From assembly GCA_947307225.1 (NCBI GenBank), contig CAMZIL010000001.1, forward strand, positions 62,001-126,000: a DNA stretch of 64,000 nucleotides, in the 5' to 3' direction. The stretch is from an uncultured Candidatus Saccharibacteria bacterium. GTDB lineage: Bacteria > Patescibacteriota > Saccharimonadia > Saccharimonadales > Saccharimonadaceae. Positions 26,039 to 35,226 of the stretch are shown one piece after another. Under the pieces are notes generated by a model, which ran no database searches, was not told where the DNA came from, and worked only from the letters and a program-made list of their open reading frames with translations. A program made the position numbers and the translations under genes. The number at the start of each line of letters is the position of its first letter. Within the stretch, counting starts at the first letter, position 1.

Positions 26039-28141
26039 TTAGTTCAACTTTTTACGGCTAATGATGTAGTAGCCAGCAGCGGTTGCGACGCTAGCTGCGC
26101 CGAACACGCCGGAAATAACAGTAGATGCACCAGTCTTTGGAATCTCTGGTTCACCACATTCGATTGCGTTAACAGTAACATCAGCGATGTCAGACTTTTC
26201 GGTCTTTGCGTCGTTGTTGTACTTACCCTTTGCGACGTTGCGGAGAGTAGAATCTGCACAAACATCAGATGGGGTTTTAACCGTAGCGTAGAAGTAAACC
26301 GTAGCTTCCGTACCCTTAGCGTAATTACCGATGTTAATACCACCAGCAGTTACGATGCCATCACCGAGAGCCTTGCCCTTGGTATTTGCTGCGTTGTAAA
26401 GAACAGTGCTGCCCTTTACGTAGTTCATACCAGCAGGAAGGATATCACGGATAACGACATTGTTGAGGGTAGTGTTACCAGTGTTCTTGAATTGGATGCG
26501 ATAGCGAACAGTGTCGCCAGCCTTAGCAGTAACATTCTCTGCCCAAGTGCTACCACCCTTTAGCTGAACCATCTTGTTGATAGTAAAGCCTGGGTTTTCT
26601 TTCTCGGAGCAGTCTTTGCCGTTGACAGAGACAACTGCGGTGTCAGACTTTTCAGTCTTGGCATCGTTGTTGTACTTAGCCTTGGCAGTGTTAGTAAGCT
26701 CAACATCTTCACAGATGTCAGCGAGATCGCCGTTCATCGTAACGAAGAAGTAGAGGTTAACAGTTTTACCAGCTTCGACAGAACCGATGTTGATACCATT
26801 CGTAGAAATGACACCATCAGCGAGTTTCTTGCCGTCGAGGTTGGTGCTACCTGCAACGTAGGTTTCGTTGCTTGGAAGGATATCGCGAATTACGACATTA
26901 TTCAAAGTAACGTTACCAGTGTTCTTGAATTGAATACGATATTCAACCTTATCGCCAGCTTTGGCGGTAATGTTTTCGGTAAACTCGTTGTTGCCGAGGC
27001 GAACTTTCTTATCGAGAGTAAAGCCTTCGGTACAAACCTTGCCGTCGACGAGAACGTCAGCGGTGTCTTCCTTCGTACCGGTAGAATAACCGGCGCTAAC
27101 CTGAGCTTTGTTACGGAGAAGCGTATTAGTACACTTATCAGAAACGCCAGCCTTAACCTTAGCGTTGAAGTAGAGAACTGCGTTTGCGCCAGCAGCGTAG
27201 TTACCAATATTAATACCAGTGTTGCTGGTAATACCGTCAGCGACGCTAGTACCAGGGTTTGGATAGTTGGCATTAATCATAGTAGTAGAACCCTTGATGT
27301 ACTCAAGGTTTGCAGGAAGAATATCACGGACGATGATGCCGTTAAGCTTCACAGAACCGGTATTCTTAACGATGATACGATAACGAACAGTATCACCAGA
27401 CTTTGCTTTAACCTGTTCACTCCAGGTATCAGTACCAAGGAGTTTAACTTCCTTAGAGATACTGAGGTTTGGAGTTTCAACTTTCTTAGCAAACTGTGCC
27501 TTCACATGGAAGGTTAGGTAGCCAGAATATTTGTTACAGCCAGGGATCTTACCATCCATCTGGTCATAACCAAGCAAAACGCCCTTGCTGTTTAGCAAAT
27601 CGTTGCTAAGCTTGAACGAACGGAGCTTGCCATTCGCATCAGCGTTAGCGTAGGTTGCAGAACCAGCGACGTAAGCGAGGTTAAACTTTTCACCATTCTT
27701 TGATACAAAATGCGTTTCATCCCAAACAGCGTTTGGTTTTGCGTTAGTGGAAGTAATCTTACCGCTAACAGTAATCTTGGTACCAGTGTCGGTCGGAAGA
27801 ACGACAAAGGCTTTGACGTTCTCTGCGGTGAGGTTTAGATTGGCGCCAGCGTTGTTGTGTACATACATACGAACAACATACTCTTTGCCATCCTCAACGT
27901 AGGTATTGTCAGAGTAATAGTTATCTTTAGCATTACCGGTCCACTTAGAAGCGGAAACGAAATAACGTTCATCACCGATAACGTTGTTAGTAATCGAGTT
28001 AAATGTGACGTAGCTAGCTGGTTTTTCCATCGTGAAAGTTGCACGATCAGTTGGACCCCAAGCGAAAACTACGAGCGCGCTAGCAGCGGAGACAGCAGCG
28101 ACAGCTGCGAGACCAATACCAGCCTTAGTGAGTTTCTTCAT
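26039..28141 (-). CDS. Wall/surface protein with three DUF11 repeats and IPKTG sorting-like tail
   Basis: A 700-residue exported protein. ATG 28141 is chosen because AAAGGA lies nine bases upstream and a signal peptide begins there (KKLTKAGIGLAAVAAVSAAS). An N-terminal domain (about 25-210) is followed by three DUF11/Ig-like repeats of about 140 residues, each containing YRI-KNTG and V-RDILP. The C-terminus has IPKTG, a hydrophobic helix (VFGAASVATAAGYYII) and SRKKLN, the layout of a sortase signal with Ile in place of Leu. The repeats are similar at DNA level, so they could recombine. It is probably a stalk or adhesin on the cell surface. No sortase gene is in the window. Confidence 0.87.
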   Translation of the reverse strand: MKKLTKAGIGLAAVAAVSAASALVVFAWGPTDRATFTMEKPASYVTFNSITNNVIGDERYFVSASKWTGNAKDNYYSDNTYVEDGKEYVVRMYVHNNAGANLNLTAENVKAFVVLPTDTGTKITVSGKITSTNAKPNAVWDETHFVSKNGEKFNLAYVAGSATYANADANGKLRSFKLSNDLLNSKGVLLGYDQMDGKIPGCNKYSGYLTFHVKAQFAKKVETPNLSISKEVKLLGTDTWSEQVKAKSGDTVRYRIIVKNTGSVKLNGIIVRDILPANLEYIKGSTTMINANYPNPGTSVADGITSNTGINIGNYAAGANAVLYFNAKVKAGVSDKCTNTLLRNKAQVSAGYSTGTKEDTADVLVDGKVCTEGFTLDKKVRLGNNEFTENITAKAGDKVEYRIQFKNTGNVTLNNVVIRDILPSNETYVAGSTNLDGKKLADGVISTNGINIGSVEAGKTVNLYFFVTMNGDLADICEDVELTNTAKAKYNNDAKTEKSDTAVVSVNGKDCSEKENPGFTINKMVQLKGGSTWAENVTAKAGDTVRYRIQFKNTGNTTLNNVVIRDILPAGMNYVKGSTVLYNAANTKGKALGDGIVTAGGINIGNYAKGTEATVYFYATVKTPSDVCADSTLRNVAKGKYNNDAKTEKSDIADVTVNAIECGEPEIPKTGASTVISGVFGAASVATAAGYYIISRKKLN

Positions 28142-28260
28142 AAAATAAAATCCTTTCTTTGAAATAATTCCAGAATGGAGAAAAAGACTACAATTCATTA
28201 GCCGGATTGTTAAACTGTCGCTAGCAAATCAGATCGTTGCCGTACACAAATTCATTAGAT

Positions 28261-28286
28261 TGGGAGGGGCTCCTAAGAGTCCCTCC
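28261..28286. terminator. Stable hairpin downstream of 28335, terminator-like without a T-tract
   Basis: GGGAGGG / CCCTCCC stem extended by CTC/GAG across a single mismatch, with loop TTAG on the minus strand. It lies about 50 bp after the stop of the minus-strand gene. Lack of a T-run leaves its termination function uncertain. Confidence 0.55.
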
Positions 28287-28334
28287 CGCTCGGGTTACAA
28301 TGTTCCGGTAGTTTTGAGGTCTACCAACCTTGCC

Positions 28335-29486
28335 TTATTCATAATCATCGACCGGAGCATCTACATCCGGATCTTCCACGACTGGTGTCGGTTTGTCCGG
28401 GTTCGATGGATCGGCGATGGGATCGAGCGGATCGTAGCCTGAATCATCAGGCGGTTCCACTACGTAACCAGGTTCTGACGGTTCTGACGGGCTTGTTGTA
28501 GGCTCCGGTGCCGTAGTCGGAGTCGGTGTCGGCTCTTCCGTAGGCGGTGCGGGAGCTACATAGTCATCATCAGGACTCGTAGGCTCTGGCGTACCTGTAG
28601 TATCCGGATCATGATTGACCGGATCAGGGGCGTAGAAGTCGTAGTCTGATGCGCCCGGACGATTCTGAGGGTCGTCATCCCTATTCTTGGGTTCCGGCGT
28701 AGGTGTTGTTGTAGGTGTAGGGGTCGGCGTATCTCCCGGAGGCGGCCAATGCGGCACGTCGATCGGTTGATAACCACACTCCAACCTAAACCTGAGAACT
28801 ATCCAGTTGTTGTCCTTTAAAAGCACCTTAATGACGAGCATATGACCGCCCTCATTGTTGGTGTTCTGAACGATGACTGCAGGCTTATCGCCTTCCAGCG
28901 CATTACTTATCATATACATAGCAGACGTATATGCACTGATGTCTTCAACTGAATACTCGTTACCTTCTCCACAATAGAAGCTGATTACTCTTTGCAGAGC
29001 CGCTTCTCTGTCCTCTGGTTTCGCAAGGAATCTCAGGTGAGCTTCGTCTGCACGAGCTCCAACCGGGAGATTCTGCTCTTCTGCAAGAATCGGTTCGTAT
29101 CCCTCAACATCTTGCATATTGAGGTCAATGTTGAGTGCATGTGCTGCCAGCAAGGCCGGATCTTTGCGAATACTCTCGATCAAGTCTCCCAGTCCATCTT
29201 TTGTGATAAACCAGTCAACGAGAGGATCAACGCCAGACTCGGTTGCTGCACGGTATCTGTTGTATCCGAAATAATTCTTGCCATCCTTCGCAGGAATGTC
29301 ATCATTCGGATCAAGGTCACCGTGGGCATAATACACTGTTTCCACTGCAGGGTTCGGGTTCTCGACCGTGTTATACGCAAGCGCGTTCTTGTACTGCTCG
29401 CCAAAAACGACGAGCAACACAAGTGCGAGCGCACAGATGACGAGGAGAACCGCGGCAACCCTTTTACCGGTTGTCGAGTTGATCAT
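28335..29486 (-). CDS. Exported protein with Pro/Thr-rich C-terminal region, unknown function
   Basis: About 383 residues from ATG 29486, chosen because AGAAGGAG lies nine bases before it; it follows the upstream gene by 4 bp. One N-terminal hydrophobic helix (VAAVLLVICALALVLLVVFG) can serve as signal anchor. A folded domain of about 210 residues follows, without recognised family. The last 135 residues are low-complexity Pro/Thr/Asp/Glu-rich (PTPTPTTTPTPEP; several DP repeats), typical of a wall-spanning linker. There is no sorting motif at the end. It is expressed with 29491-30057 from the promoter at 30291-30263. The style recalls Clostridia or Actinobacteria surface proteins. Confidence 0.78.
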   Translation of the reverse strand: MINSTTGKRVAAVLLVICALALVLLVVFGEQYKNALAYNTVENPNPAVETVYYAHGDLDPNDDIPAKDGKNYFGYNRYRAATESGVDPLVDWFITKDGLGDLIESIRKDPALLAAHALNIDLNMQDVEGYEPILAEEQNLPVGARADEAHLRFLAKPEDREAALQRVISFYCGEGNEYSVEDISAYTSAMYMISNALEGDKPAVIVQNTNNEGGHMLVIKVLLKDNNWIVLRFRLECGYQPIDVPHWPPPGDTPTPTPTTTPTPEPKNRDDDPQNRPGASDYDFYAPDPVNHDPDTTGTPEPTSPDDDYVAPAPPTEEPTPTPTTAPEPTTSPSEPSEPGYVVEPPDDSGYDPLDPIADPSNPDKPTPVVEDPDVDAPVDDYE

Positions 29487-29490
29487 AATA

Positions 29491-30057
29491 TCACGCTCCT
29501 TCTGTTGATCTGTGGCCAGCGATACACCAGCCAAGAATTCCTCCGATAATAGCGAACAATACGATTGTCACTATTACCGTAAACCAAACTACCTCTGACG
29601 ACGTTGTCGTCGTTGTGCTGATGAGGTTTCCCGCAATGTCACGTTCAATATTTGTAACATTTGTGCAATCAACCCACGCAGCGAACTGGTGGGAAATCAT
29701 GCATCTGCAGAAGAACCATCCGAGCAGGCCAGCGATAAGCGATGAGATAAAGATGATGAAGTAATCAACCTTCTCATACGCACGCGGTGCCAGCTTCGCG
29801 ATCTGGGCGGACAGGTTCTGTTCCGAGCGACGAACCTGAGCAACGGTTGTAGCCGTGCCCTGATTGATTGTCGAGTTCAGATTAGCCTGACCAGCGAAGA
29901 TTGCCTCTGCTGTCGTCGATACGTGCTGCTTAATGGAAGCCTCACTTGTTCTTGTCTGAGCAACGGTCGTAGCCGTGCCCTGATTAACGGTACTGTTGAC
30001 GTTCTCTACTGCACCGAAAATCTGCTCTGCGGAAACTGTGGAATTTGTTCTTGCCAT
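29491..30057 (-). CDS. Two-TM membrane protein with internal NQGTATTVAQ repeats
   Basis: 188 residues, no family recognised. Residues 1-90 are polar and contain two copies of a unit with N-S-T-[VI]-NQGTATTVAQ (about 21-36 and 60-75), probably helical. Two hydrophobic segments follow (about 99-120 and 158-182), separated by a Thr-rich loop with two Cys nearby. The start has a strong AAGGAGG. The long structured leader and consensus promoter upstream mark it as the first gene of a regulated two-gene operon with 28335-29486. Function unknown. Confidence 0.78.
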   Translation of the reverse strand: MARTNSTVSAEQIFGAVENVNSTVNQGTATTVAQTRTSEASIKQHVSTTAEAIFAGQANLNSTINQGTATTVAQVRRSEQNLSAQIAKLAPRAYEKVDYFIIFISSLIAGLLGWFFCRCMISHQFAAWVDCTNVTNIERDIAGNLISTTTTTSSEVVWFTVIVTIVLFAIIGGILGWCIAGHRSTEGA

Positions 30058-30291
30058 AAATCTTTTCCTCCTTAAAATAATGGGTTAAAAATGTATATAT
30101 TTACACGCAGCCCATTACCCGGGGCCGCGATAAATTTCGGGCTCCGAGTTCGGAGAAAAATATGAATAAGGCTTGCTGCATTTTTATGTGCAGCAATGAT
30201 CTGATTTGTTAACGTGGCGCCTCTTGCTAAAGCCTTTCGCATCTTCGCAATTAGCTGGAATCATTATATCAAATTTTTTGAATTTTGTCAA
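30058..30291 (-). promoter_or_regulatory. Consensus promoter plus ~200-nt structured leader
   Basis: TTGACA at 30291-30286, 17-bp spacer and TATAAT at 30268-30263; transcription should start near 30256. The roughly 200-nt untranslated leader contains, in order on the minus strand, TTGCTGCA/TGCAGCAA (8-bp stem), CTCCGA/TCGGAG, a GC-rich section, and AATGGG/CCCATT enclosing a TGTA-TACA stem that ends close to the ribosome binding site. No known riboswitch class was recognised. No gene lies in this 312-bp gap. Confidence 0.7.
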
Positions 30292-30369
30292 TAGTATTTT
30301 GTGGTAATTTACGTTTATGCTAATATATTTTATGCATAAGCGTTTATATGTGATATAATCACAAGTAAT

Positions 30370-30885
30370 ATGGGTCTAAACTTCAAGCTAATTCAACGCA
30401 CAACAAAGACTTCTACCTCTGATGTTGCGCATAGTTCTGGCTATGGCACCGTCAACAACAGAGCCTCGTTTGGCACAAGCGATAACACCACATTTTCGCA
30501 GCGCCAGCAAATCGAGCATAACCGTAAGCATATCCAGGGCTACAAGAACGCCCAGGTCGCACAGAGTGTGAACCGTGTTCCAGGCGCTATTCAGACCCGC
30601 GAACAAGAGTTGGCGCTTCAGGCGGCTTTGGCACAAATTGAGGCAAGCGAGCGCAGTTATGGCTATGGCGCCTCGAGAAAGCAGGAATTTAACAATAATC
30701 TGGAAAAAGGCGGCCTGCAGAAGTATGACCTCCGTTCTAGGCAGAATTCATCAATTAACCGCGCGGGGATCGCTACCAGCAGCGTAGGCGCAAGGCAAGC
30801 GGCGGCCCAGATGAGAGCGTCGCGCGAGGCGCGCTTCTCTGCTCCGGCCAGACCGACCCCAAAAACTGGCGGATTCTCAAGATAA
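30370..30885 (+). CDS. Basic, Gln/Ser/Arg-rich soluble protein, unknown function
   Basis: 171 residues without signal peptide or membrane helix and without recognised family. It is polar and low in hydrophobic residues apart from a short helical stretch (ALQAALAQIEASE, about 82-95), with an Arg-rich C-terminus (AQMRASREARFSAPARPTP). It is probably partly disordered; binding to nucleic acid or to a membrane complex is possible but not shown. ATG 30370 follows TATAAT (30354-30359) by 10 nt with no Shine-Dalgarno, matching the leaderless style seen elsewhere. A clear terminator follows. Confidence 0.72.
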   Translation: MGLNFKLIQRTTKTSTSDVAHSSGYGTVNNRASFGTSDNTTFSQRQQIEHNRKHIQGYKNAQVAQSVNRVPGAIQTREQELALQAALAQIEASERSYGYGASRKQEFNNNLEKGGLQKYDLRSRQNSSINRAGIATSSVGARQAAAQMRASREARFSAPARPTPKTGGFSR

Positions 30886-30912
30886 AAAATACCCCCTAAC
30901 AGGGGTATTTTT
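30885..30912. terminator. Bidirectional terminator between 30370 gene and prfA
   Basis: AAAAATACCCC / GGGGTATTTTT stem with a six-base loop; A/T runs on both sides serve both convergent genes. Confidence 0.88.
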
Positions 30913-30913
30913 G

Positions 30914-31942
30914 TTATTCGGCGCTTTTTAGCTCGCGCTCATGTTTGATTAGCTCTTCGATGATATCCTCGATATCGCCATTCATGGCAGCGGTGATATT
31001 GCTGCGGTTGTAATGGATGCGGTGATCGGTAATACGATCCTGCGGGAAGTTATAGGTGCGGATCTTTTCGGAACGGTCGCCGGTACCGATAAGGGATTTG
31101 CGGGCGTCAGAGGCGTTGGCGCGATCTTCGGCAATCTTACGCTCGAGGAGGCGGCTGCGGAGGACCGTCATGGCCTTGATGCGGTTTTGCTGCTGGGAAC
31201 GCTCATCCTGCATGGCAACCACAATACCGGTTGGAAGGTGGGTAATGCGGACAGCGGAGTCGGTCGTGTTAACGCCCTGGCCACCGTGACCGCCGGAGCG
31301 ATAGATATCAATACGGAGATCCTCTGGGTTAATCTCGAGGTCCTGCTCTTCTGCTTCTGGAAGGACAGCAACAGTTGCGGTGCTAGTATGAATACGGCCC
31401 TGGCTCTCTGTTACGGGGATGCGCTGAACGCGGTGGACGCCACCTTCAAACTTTAGCTTGCCGTACGGCTCTTCACCGCTGACGCGGAAAATTACCTCTT
31501 TATAGCCGCCAGCATCGTTGACGGATTCGGACTGGAGCTCAACCTTTAGGCCGTGGGTTTCAGCGTAGCGAGTATACATGCGATAGAGGTCGCCAGCAAA
31601 GAGGCTAGCCTCGTCGCCACCGGCGCCAGCACGAATCTCAATAATGGCTGGCTTATCGTCGTTAGGATCACGCGGAATAAGCATTTCAGTGAGGCGCGCC
31701 TCAGTTGCGGCAAGTTCCGCCTCGAGATCAGGCTTCATTTCGGCAAGATCCGGGTCAGTTTCGGCCTCGGCAATGTCGCTGACGAGCTGATCGCGCTTTT
31801 TCCCGAGAGAAATAAGCTCATCGAGCTCTTGGAGACGACGATTTTTGGCTGCAAAACTAGGGTCAGCATAGGCGTTTGGCTGGCTCAAAAAATCCGTTAT
31901 CTCTTGCTTTTCGTTTTTTAACGCATCAAAATCTAAGTTCAT
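30914..31942 (-). CDS. prfA: Peptide chain release factor 1
   Basis: Recognises UAA/UAG at the ribosomal A site and triggers hydrolysis of peptidyl-tRNA. It has 342 residues, slightly shorter than the ~360 of E. coli because of a shorter N-terminus. The PCRF domain has [18 protein letters not shown], and the catalytic GGQ motif lies in [19 protein letters not shown] at about residue 218. The start ATG 31942 follows TATAAT (31955-31950) by 7 nt with no Shine-Dalgarno. It is convergent with 30370-30885. Confidence 0.96.
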   Translation of the reverse strand: MNLDFDALKNEKQEITDFLSQPNAYADPSFAAKNRRLQELDELISLGKKRDQLVSDIAEAETDPDLAEMKPDLEAELAATEARLTEMLIPRDPNDDKPAIIEIRAGAGGDEASLFAGDLYRMYTRYAETHGLKVELQSESVNDAGGYKEVIFRVSGEEPYGKLKFEGGVHRVQRIPVTESQGRIHTSTATVAVLPEAEEQDLEINPEDLRIDIYRSGGHGGQGVNTTDSAVRITHLPTGIVVAMQDERSQQQNRIKAMTVLRSRLLERKIAEDRANASDARKSLIGTGDRSEKIRTYNFPQDRITDHRIHYNRSNITAAMNGDIEDIIEELIKHERELKSAE

Positions 31943-31957
31943 TAGAACTATTATACC

Positions 31958-32896
31958 TTATAATAGGTTGGCATCGCGAAGGATTTCGCCTTTAACCTCT
32001 TTGAAGAGTTTGCCGGAAACAAATGGATAAGGCTTTGCGTAGAGCTTCCACTGGCCGGTCGCATGGTCTTTTGTGGCGACATAACGATAGACGACTTTGT
32101 AGTATTTTAGCTGTTTCGTAATAACGCCATAGTAGTACAGGCCTTTATTGACCGGCTCGTGGATGACATAGCCGTTAAGTGCAGCGCCGTAGCCAGTTTT
32201 GATATAATCGACAAGCTTTTCGGCTTTATTCTCGGTAAATTTGCCCTCAAATGGTGAATCATCGACGTCGCTGACGACTACGTCATAAGTCTGCAAGTCT
32301 TTATCCGACAAGATATCAAGGAGAGCCCGGGTAGCCATGCCGCGATAGCCGATGGTGGCCGTCAAAGTAAGCTTGAACTCGTCCTCGCTCGGCATGCTAT
32401 AGCTAAGAGTATAGTGCGGCGTTTTGACTGGCAGCTTGCCCATCAACGGATATTTTTCGTGCTGCTTTTTACCGCTCTCGGCTGCGAAGCGGCCAGCGAT
32501 ACCAGAGACGGAGTCGTACTCTTTGATGTGATCACGGGCATACTTTTGCCCTTCCTCATCGAGCGGAGTGATAAAGCCGTAAATTGCGTTCTTTTCTTCC
32601 GAGACCGTAACCTCAGTGTCAACGGTCGTGAAATGCTCATTGAACGAAACCGTCAGATGATATGTACCTGGCGCGATCCATTCGGTGGAGTTATTGGTTA
32701 GCTGGCGATCGTCAATCTTAACCGTTGCAGCATATGGCGCATAGAGGACTTTTACCTCAATTTTGCCCGCACGGTAGATAAGCGTAACGATGCTATAGAT
32801 CGCGACAAGAATGAGTACTACCGCAAGAATAATACCCATCGTGATTACGCTGCGCTTGCGTTTGCGAATAATGTCGTTCGTAATTGGTGCTGCCAT
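31958..32896 (-). CDS. Membrane-anchored protein with PEGA-like domain
   Basis: About 312 residues from ATG 32896, which overlaps the stop of the upstream wall-hydrolase gene by one base (TAATG). A basic N-terminus (IIRKRKRSV) precedes a TM helix (about 18-42). An extracytoplasmic domain follows, whose first part (VLYAPYAATVKIDDRQLTNNSTEWIAPGTYHLTVSF) resembles PEGA surface domains in outline. The remainder was not recognised. Coupling to the hydrolase suggests a role at the cell envelope. The family call is tentative. Confidence 0.7.
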   Translation of the reverse strand: MAAPITNDIIRKRKRSVITMGIILAVVLILVAIYSIVTLIYRAGKIEVKVLYAPYAATVKIDDRQLTNNSTEWIAPGTYHLTVSFNEHFTTVDTEVTVSEEKNAIYGFITPLDEEGQKYARDHIKEYDSVSGIAGRFAAESGKKQHEKYPLMGKLPVKTPHYTLSYSMPSEDEFKLTLTATIGYRGMATRALLDILSDKDLQTYDVVVSDVDDSPFEGKFTENKAEKLVDYIKTGYGAALNGYVIHEPVNKGLYYYGVITKQLKYYKVVYRYVATKDHATGQWKLYAKPYPFVSGKLFKEVKGEILRDANLL

Positions 32897-34896
32897 TATT
32901 TTACCTTGTGATACCACACGACTGGTATACCGTCAGACGAGATAATCGATTCCCAACCAGCGCACGGTGCGCGCTCGTCCCAAGAAGCGGATGCGATATG
33001 AAGGCGGGTGCCATCTGGCTGCTCGCCGAACCCCTCGATGTCGCCGACATATAGATAGGTGTGCGCGCAGTCAGTTTGCGAAGTACAGCTCGAGAAGGCA
33101 ACGTCGCCGGGACTAAGTTCGCTCTCGTCATTAATCGGGACGTTCCAGGCAGAGTTAACCATCTTCCACGTATCAGTCGAAGCAAGCCACGGCAGCTGCC
33201 CATAGGTAATATTCGATGACCCCGCACCAAGATCTCCGCCATAGTTATAATCTGGGTCGTAACCACTATCATTGAGTGCGATCGAAACGAAACCGCCACA
33301 GTCAATACCTGCTAAATTCGTACCGCCAACCCATTTGCCTTCGCTCTGGCGCTTTGCAATTGCCTCGGCGTAATCTTGGGTAGGGGTAGTTGCGCCAGTG
33401 GTACCCGCTTTGTGATACTCTGGCCATGCATAGGCTTTGACGGTAGCAATCAAGTCGCCATCGTCTTTACAGAGGTTCGATGCTTTGCAGCCACCAAGGG
33501 CGCAAAGTTTCACGTAGCTACCAAATCTGGACATCGTTGCGCCGTCACACCAAGTAGAGTCTTCGCAGAAATAACCAGGCCAGTTTGGATCCATATTTGG
33601 GCTGTTTGGATCACGCTTTTCATCATAGCGGTTCATCGTATATGGAGAGCCTTCGCCGCGTGCCGCACCGGCTTCATCGAAGCCCATTGCGATAGCCTTA
33701 TCTTTGTATCTCTGCGCAAGACCGTTGTAGGCCGTGAGCATATACATGAGACCTTCCTCGCTGGCAGTATCGTAGCCGCCAATCTGGAGCTTTTCGACCA
33801 TGACGCCGATGCCTAGCTCAATCTGACGCGCAAATTCCGCGTCATCGGCATAGACGCCACCCGGGAAAGAGTTGCTATTCGTTCCGCCATTCGTGTAGGT
33901 AAACATCTGAAAGAGGCCCTGGCCGTTGCTTGGATTCGTGCGACTAAGGCTACTCTCCATGGCGTGAACTGCGGCGACTGCCTGCCATGGAATGTTATAT
34001 TCCGGATATTTTGCGACACCGGCCTCATAAAATGGCTTGTGTTTTTCAATAAGATCTAGCTCGGATTGAGACCAGACTTCGTCGCCTTTGTAGTTTTTGT
34101 TATCGGCAACAGAAGAGCCTCCCGCCGTGGAAGCTGCAGCCTCGCTCCAGTTGTCTTTTACGGCAGAGCTAATCGTATCGGCAAAGAGCGCCGCGCCGTC
34201 TGGGGTTAGCAAAACACCACTGCCGTCCACGTCGTCGATATACCTGTCCGGATCGCTGACGACTACGTTTGCCCAGTCAGCGACATAAACGTTCTCCTTT
34301 TGCGTGGCATAGGATTTAAAAGCGTCATTGTTAGTCGTATAGGCACCGTCGTTATGCGAGCTATAGTTTGTGACAAACATGATTTTTCTTTCGCCAATCA
34401 CCGCTAGGATAGAATCGAGAATACTAGTCGAGATATCGCCCGGATCAAAGGTACCGAGCGCAAAGATAATGTGATCATTGAGTTCATTGTTCGCGAGAAG
34501 CATCTGAAGTGTCGTGTAGCCACTATAGCCGCCCATGCCATCGTATAGGTTTTGGAGGGCACTCTTGTTGTAGTCGACAAGGTGATAGACGACCTCGTCG
34601 TAAGTCCTATCTTTTGTATCGAGATCCGGGAAAGCGGCCTGGAGTTCGCTAAGCGCATCCATCGAAAGCGAATCGCCAATGTAAGTAATGCCAGTCACAG
34701 AAGGATCATCACAGTGCTTTTCGTCTGGGTCGTAGAACATAATGTTGTTTGCCGCAAAGCGATCGAGAGTTTCCTCATCGAGGGCATAAACAAGCGCCTG
34801 GCTAAAAGTCAGCGTCAACGAAGACGCAATAAAGGCCACAAGAAGAAGCCAATACTTTAGACGAAGAGAAATCCAAGATTTTCCAGCTTTACGCAT
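32896..34896 (-). CDS. Exported three-domain wall hydrolase: SGNH-like, lysozyme-like and NlpC/P60-like
   Basis: A 666-residue protein with an N-terminal signal anchor (about 12-36). Residues about 60-240 resemble an SGNH-fold esterase/acyltransferase domain: TYIGDSLSM (catalytic Ser) with a later VADWANVV section. Residues about 280-400 resemble a lytic transglycosylase/lysozyme fold (AVAAVHAMESSLSRTNPSNGQGLFQ, with Glu in HAMES as candidate acid). The C-terminal domain looks like NlpC/P60 or CHAP: IDCGGFVSIALNDSG supplies Cys, and CAHTYLYVGDIEG supplies His. A peptidoglycan remodelling role is likely, perhaps in parasitic contact or daughter separation. TAAAAT at 34910-34905 lies 8 nt before the ATG (leaderless). 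Confidence 0.8.
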   Translation of the reverse strand: MRKAGKSWISLRLKYWLLLVAFIASSLTLTFSQALVYALDEETLDRFAANNIMFYDPDEKHCDDPSVTGITYIGDSLSMDALSELQAAFPDLDTKDRTYDEVVYHLVDYNKSALQNLYDGMGGYSGYTTLQMLLANNELNDHIIFALGTFDPGDISTSILDSILAVIGERKIMFVTNYSSHNDGAYTTNNDAFKSYATQKENVYVADWANVVVSDPDRYIDDVDGSGVLLTPDGAALFADTISSAVKDNWSEAAASTAGGSSVADNKNYKGDEVWSQSELDLIEKHKPFYEAGVAKYPEYNIPWQAVAAVHAMESSLSRTNPSNGQGLFQMFTYTNGGTNSNSFPGGVYADDAEFARQIELGIGVMVEKLQIGGYDTASEEGLMYMLTAYNGLAQRYKDKAIAMGFDEAGAARGEGSPYTMNRYDEKRDPNSPNMDPNWPGYFCEDSTWCDGATMSRFGSYVKLCALGGCKASNLCKDDGDLIATVKAYAWPEYHKAGTTGATTPTQDYAEAIAKRQSEGKWVGGTNLAGIDCGGFVSIALNDSGYDPDYNYGGDLGAGSSNITYGQLPWLASTDTWKMVNSAWNVPINDESELSPGDVAFSSCTSQTDCAHTYLYVGDIEGFGEQPDGTRLHIASASWDERAPCAGWESIISSDGIPVVWYHKVK

Positions 34897-34972
34897 ATGC
34901 TTTTATTTTAGCATATTCAGCCGGGCGCAAGGGTAGTTTTTTTATCTCGAATCAGATATAATACCCTCCAGC

Positions 34973-35049
34973 GGATCTTTAGCTCAGTTGGCTAGAGCGT
35001 GCGATTCACATTCGCAAGGTCACTGGTTCGAGCCCAGTAAGATCCACCA
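34973..35049 (+). tRNA. tRNA-Val (CAC)
   Basis: Acceptor GGATCTT/AAGATCC, anticodon stem TGCGA/TCGCA with loop TTCACAT, T-arm ACTGG/CCAGT, encoded CCA. TATAAT at 34957-34962 upstream; terminator at 35063. It borders the low-GC accessory island. Confidence 0.95.
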
Positions 35050-35062
35050 GATTTTATATAAC

Positions 35063-35084
35063 TCGGCATTTAGGCCGATTTTTT
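35063..35084 (+). terminator. Terminator after tRNA-Val
   Basis: Short stem TCGGC/GCCGA with a six-base loop, then six T. Confidence 0.7.
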
Positions 35085-35095
35085 AGTAGTAAATA

Positions 35096-35203
35096 TCTGT
35101 TAAGTACCCTGCAGGTTCTAGGGTGCTATTTTGTACCATTTTTGCATCAAAAAACTGCCAAAAATGTGGTTTTCACCCCTGTTTAAATGTCTGTTAATAC
35201 CCT
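35096..35203 (+). repeat. Pair of 14-15-bp direct repeats between tRNA-Val and the island genes
   Basis: TCTGTTAAGTACCCT at 35096-35110 and TCTGTTAATACCCT at 35190-35203 differ by a single inserted G. An ACCCT/AGGGT hairpin overlaps the first copy. They lie in an AT-rich stretch of about 175 bp without a gene. They may be protein-binding sites; a role as attachment sites is unproven. Confidence 0.45.
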
Positions 35204-35226
35204 AAACAATCAGGTCTTATGATTAT

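Noticed and set aside
25616-26563. 315-codon + strand frame across an intergenic terminator
   Set aside because: It spans the starts and ends of two well supported minus-strand genes and a clear bidirectional terminator.
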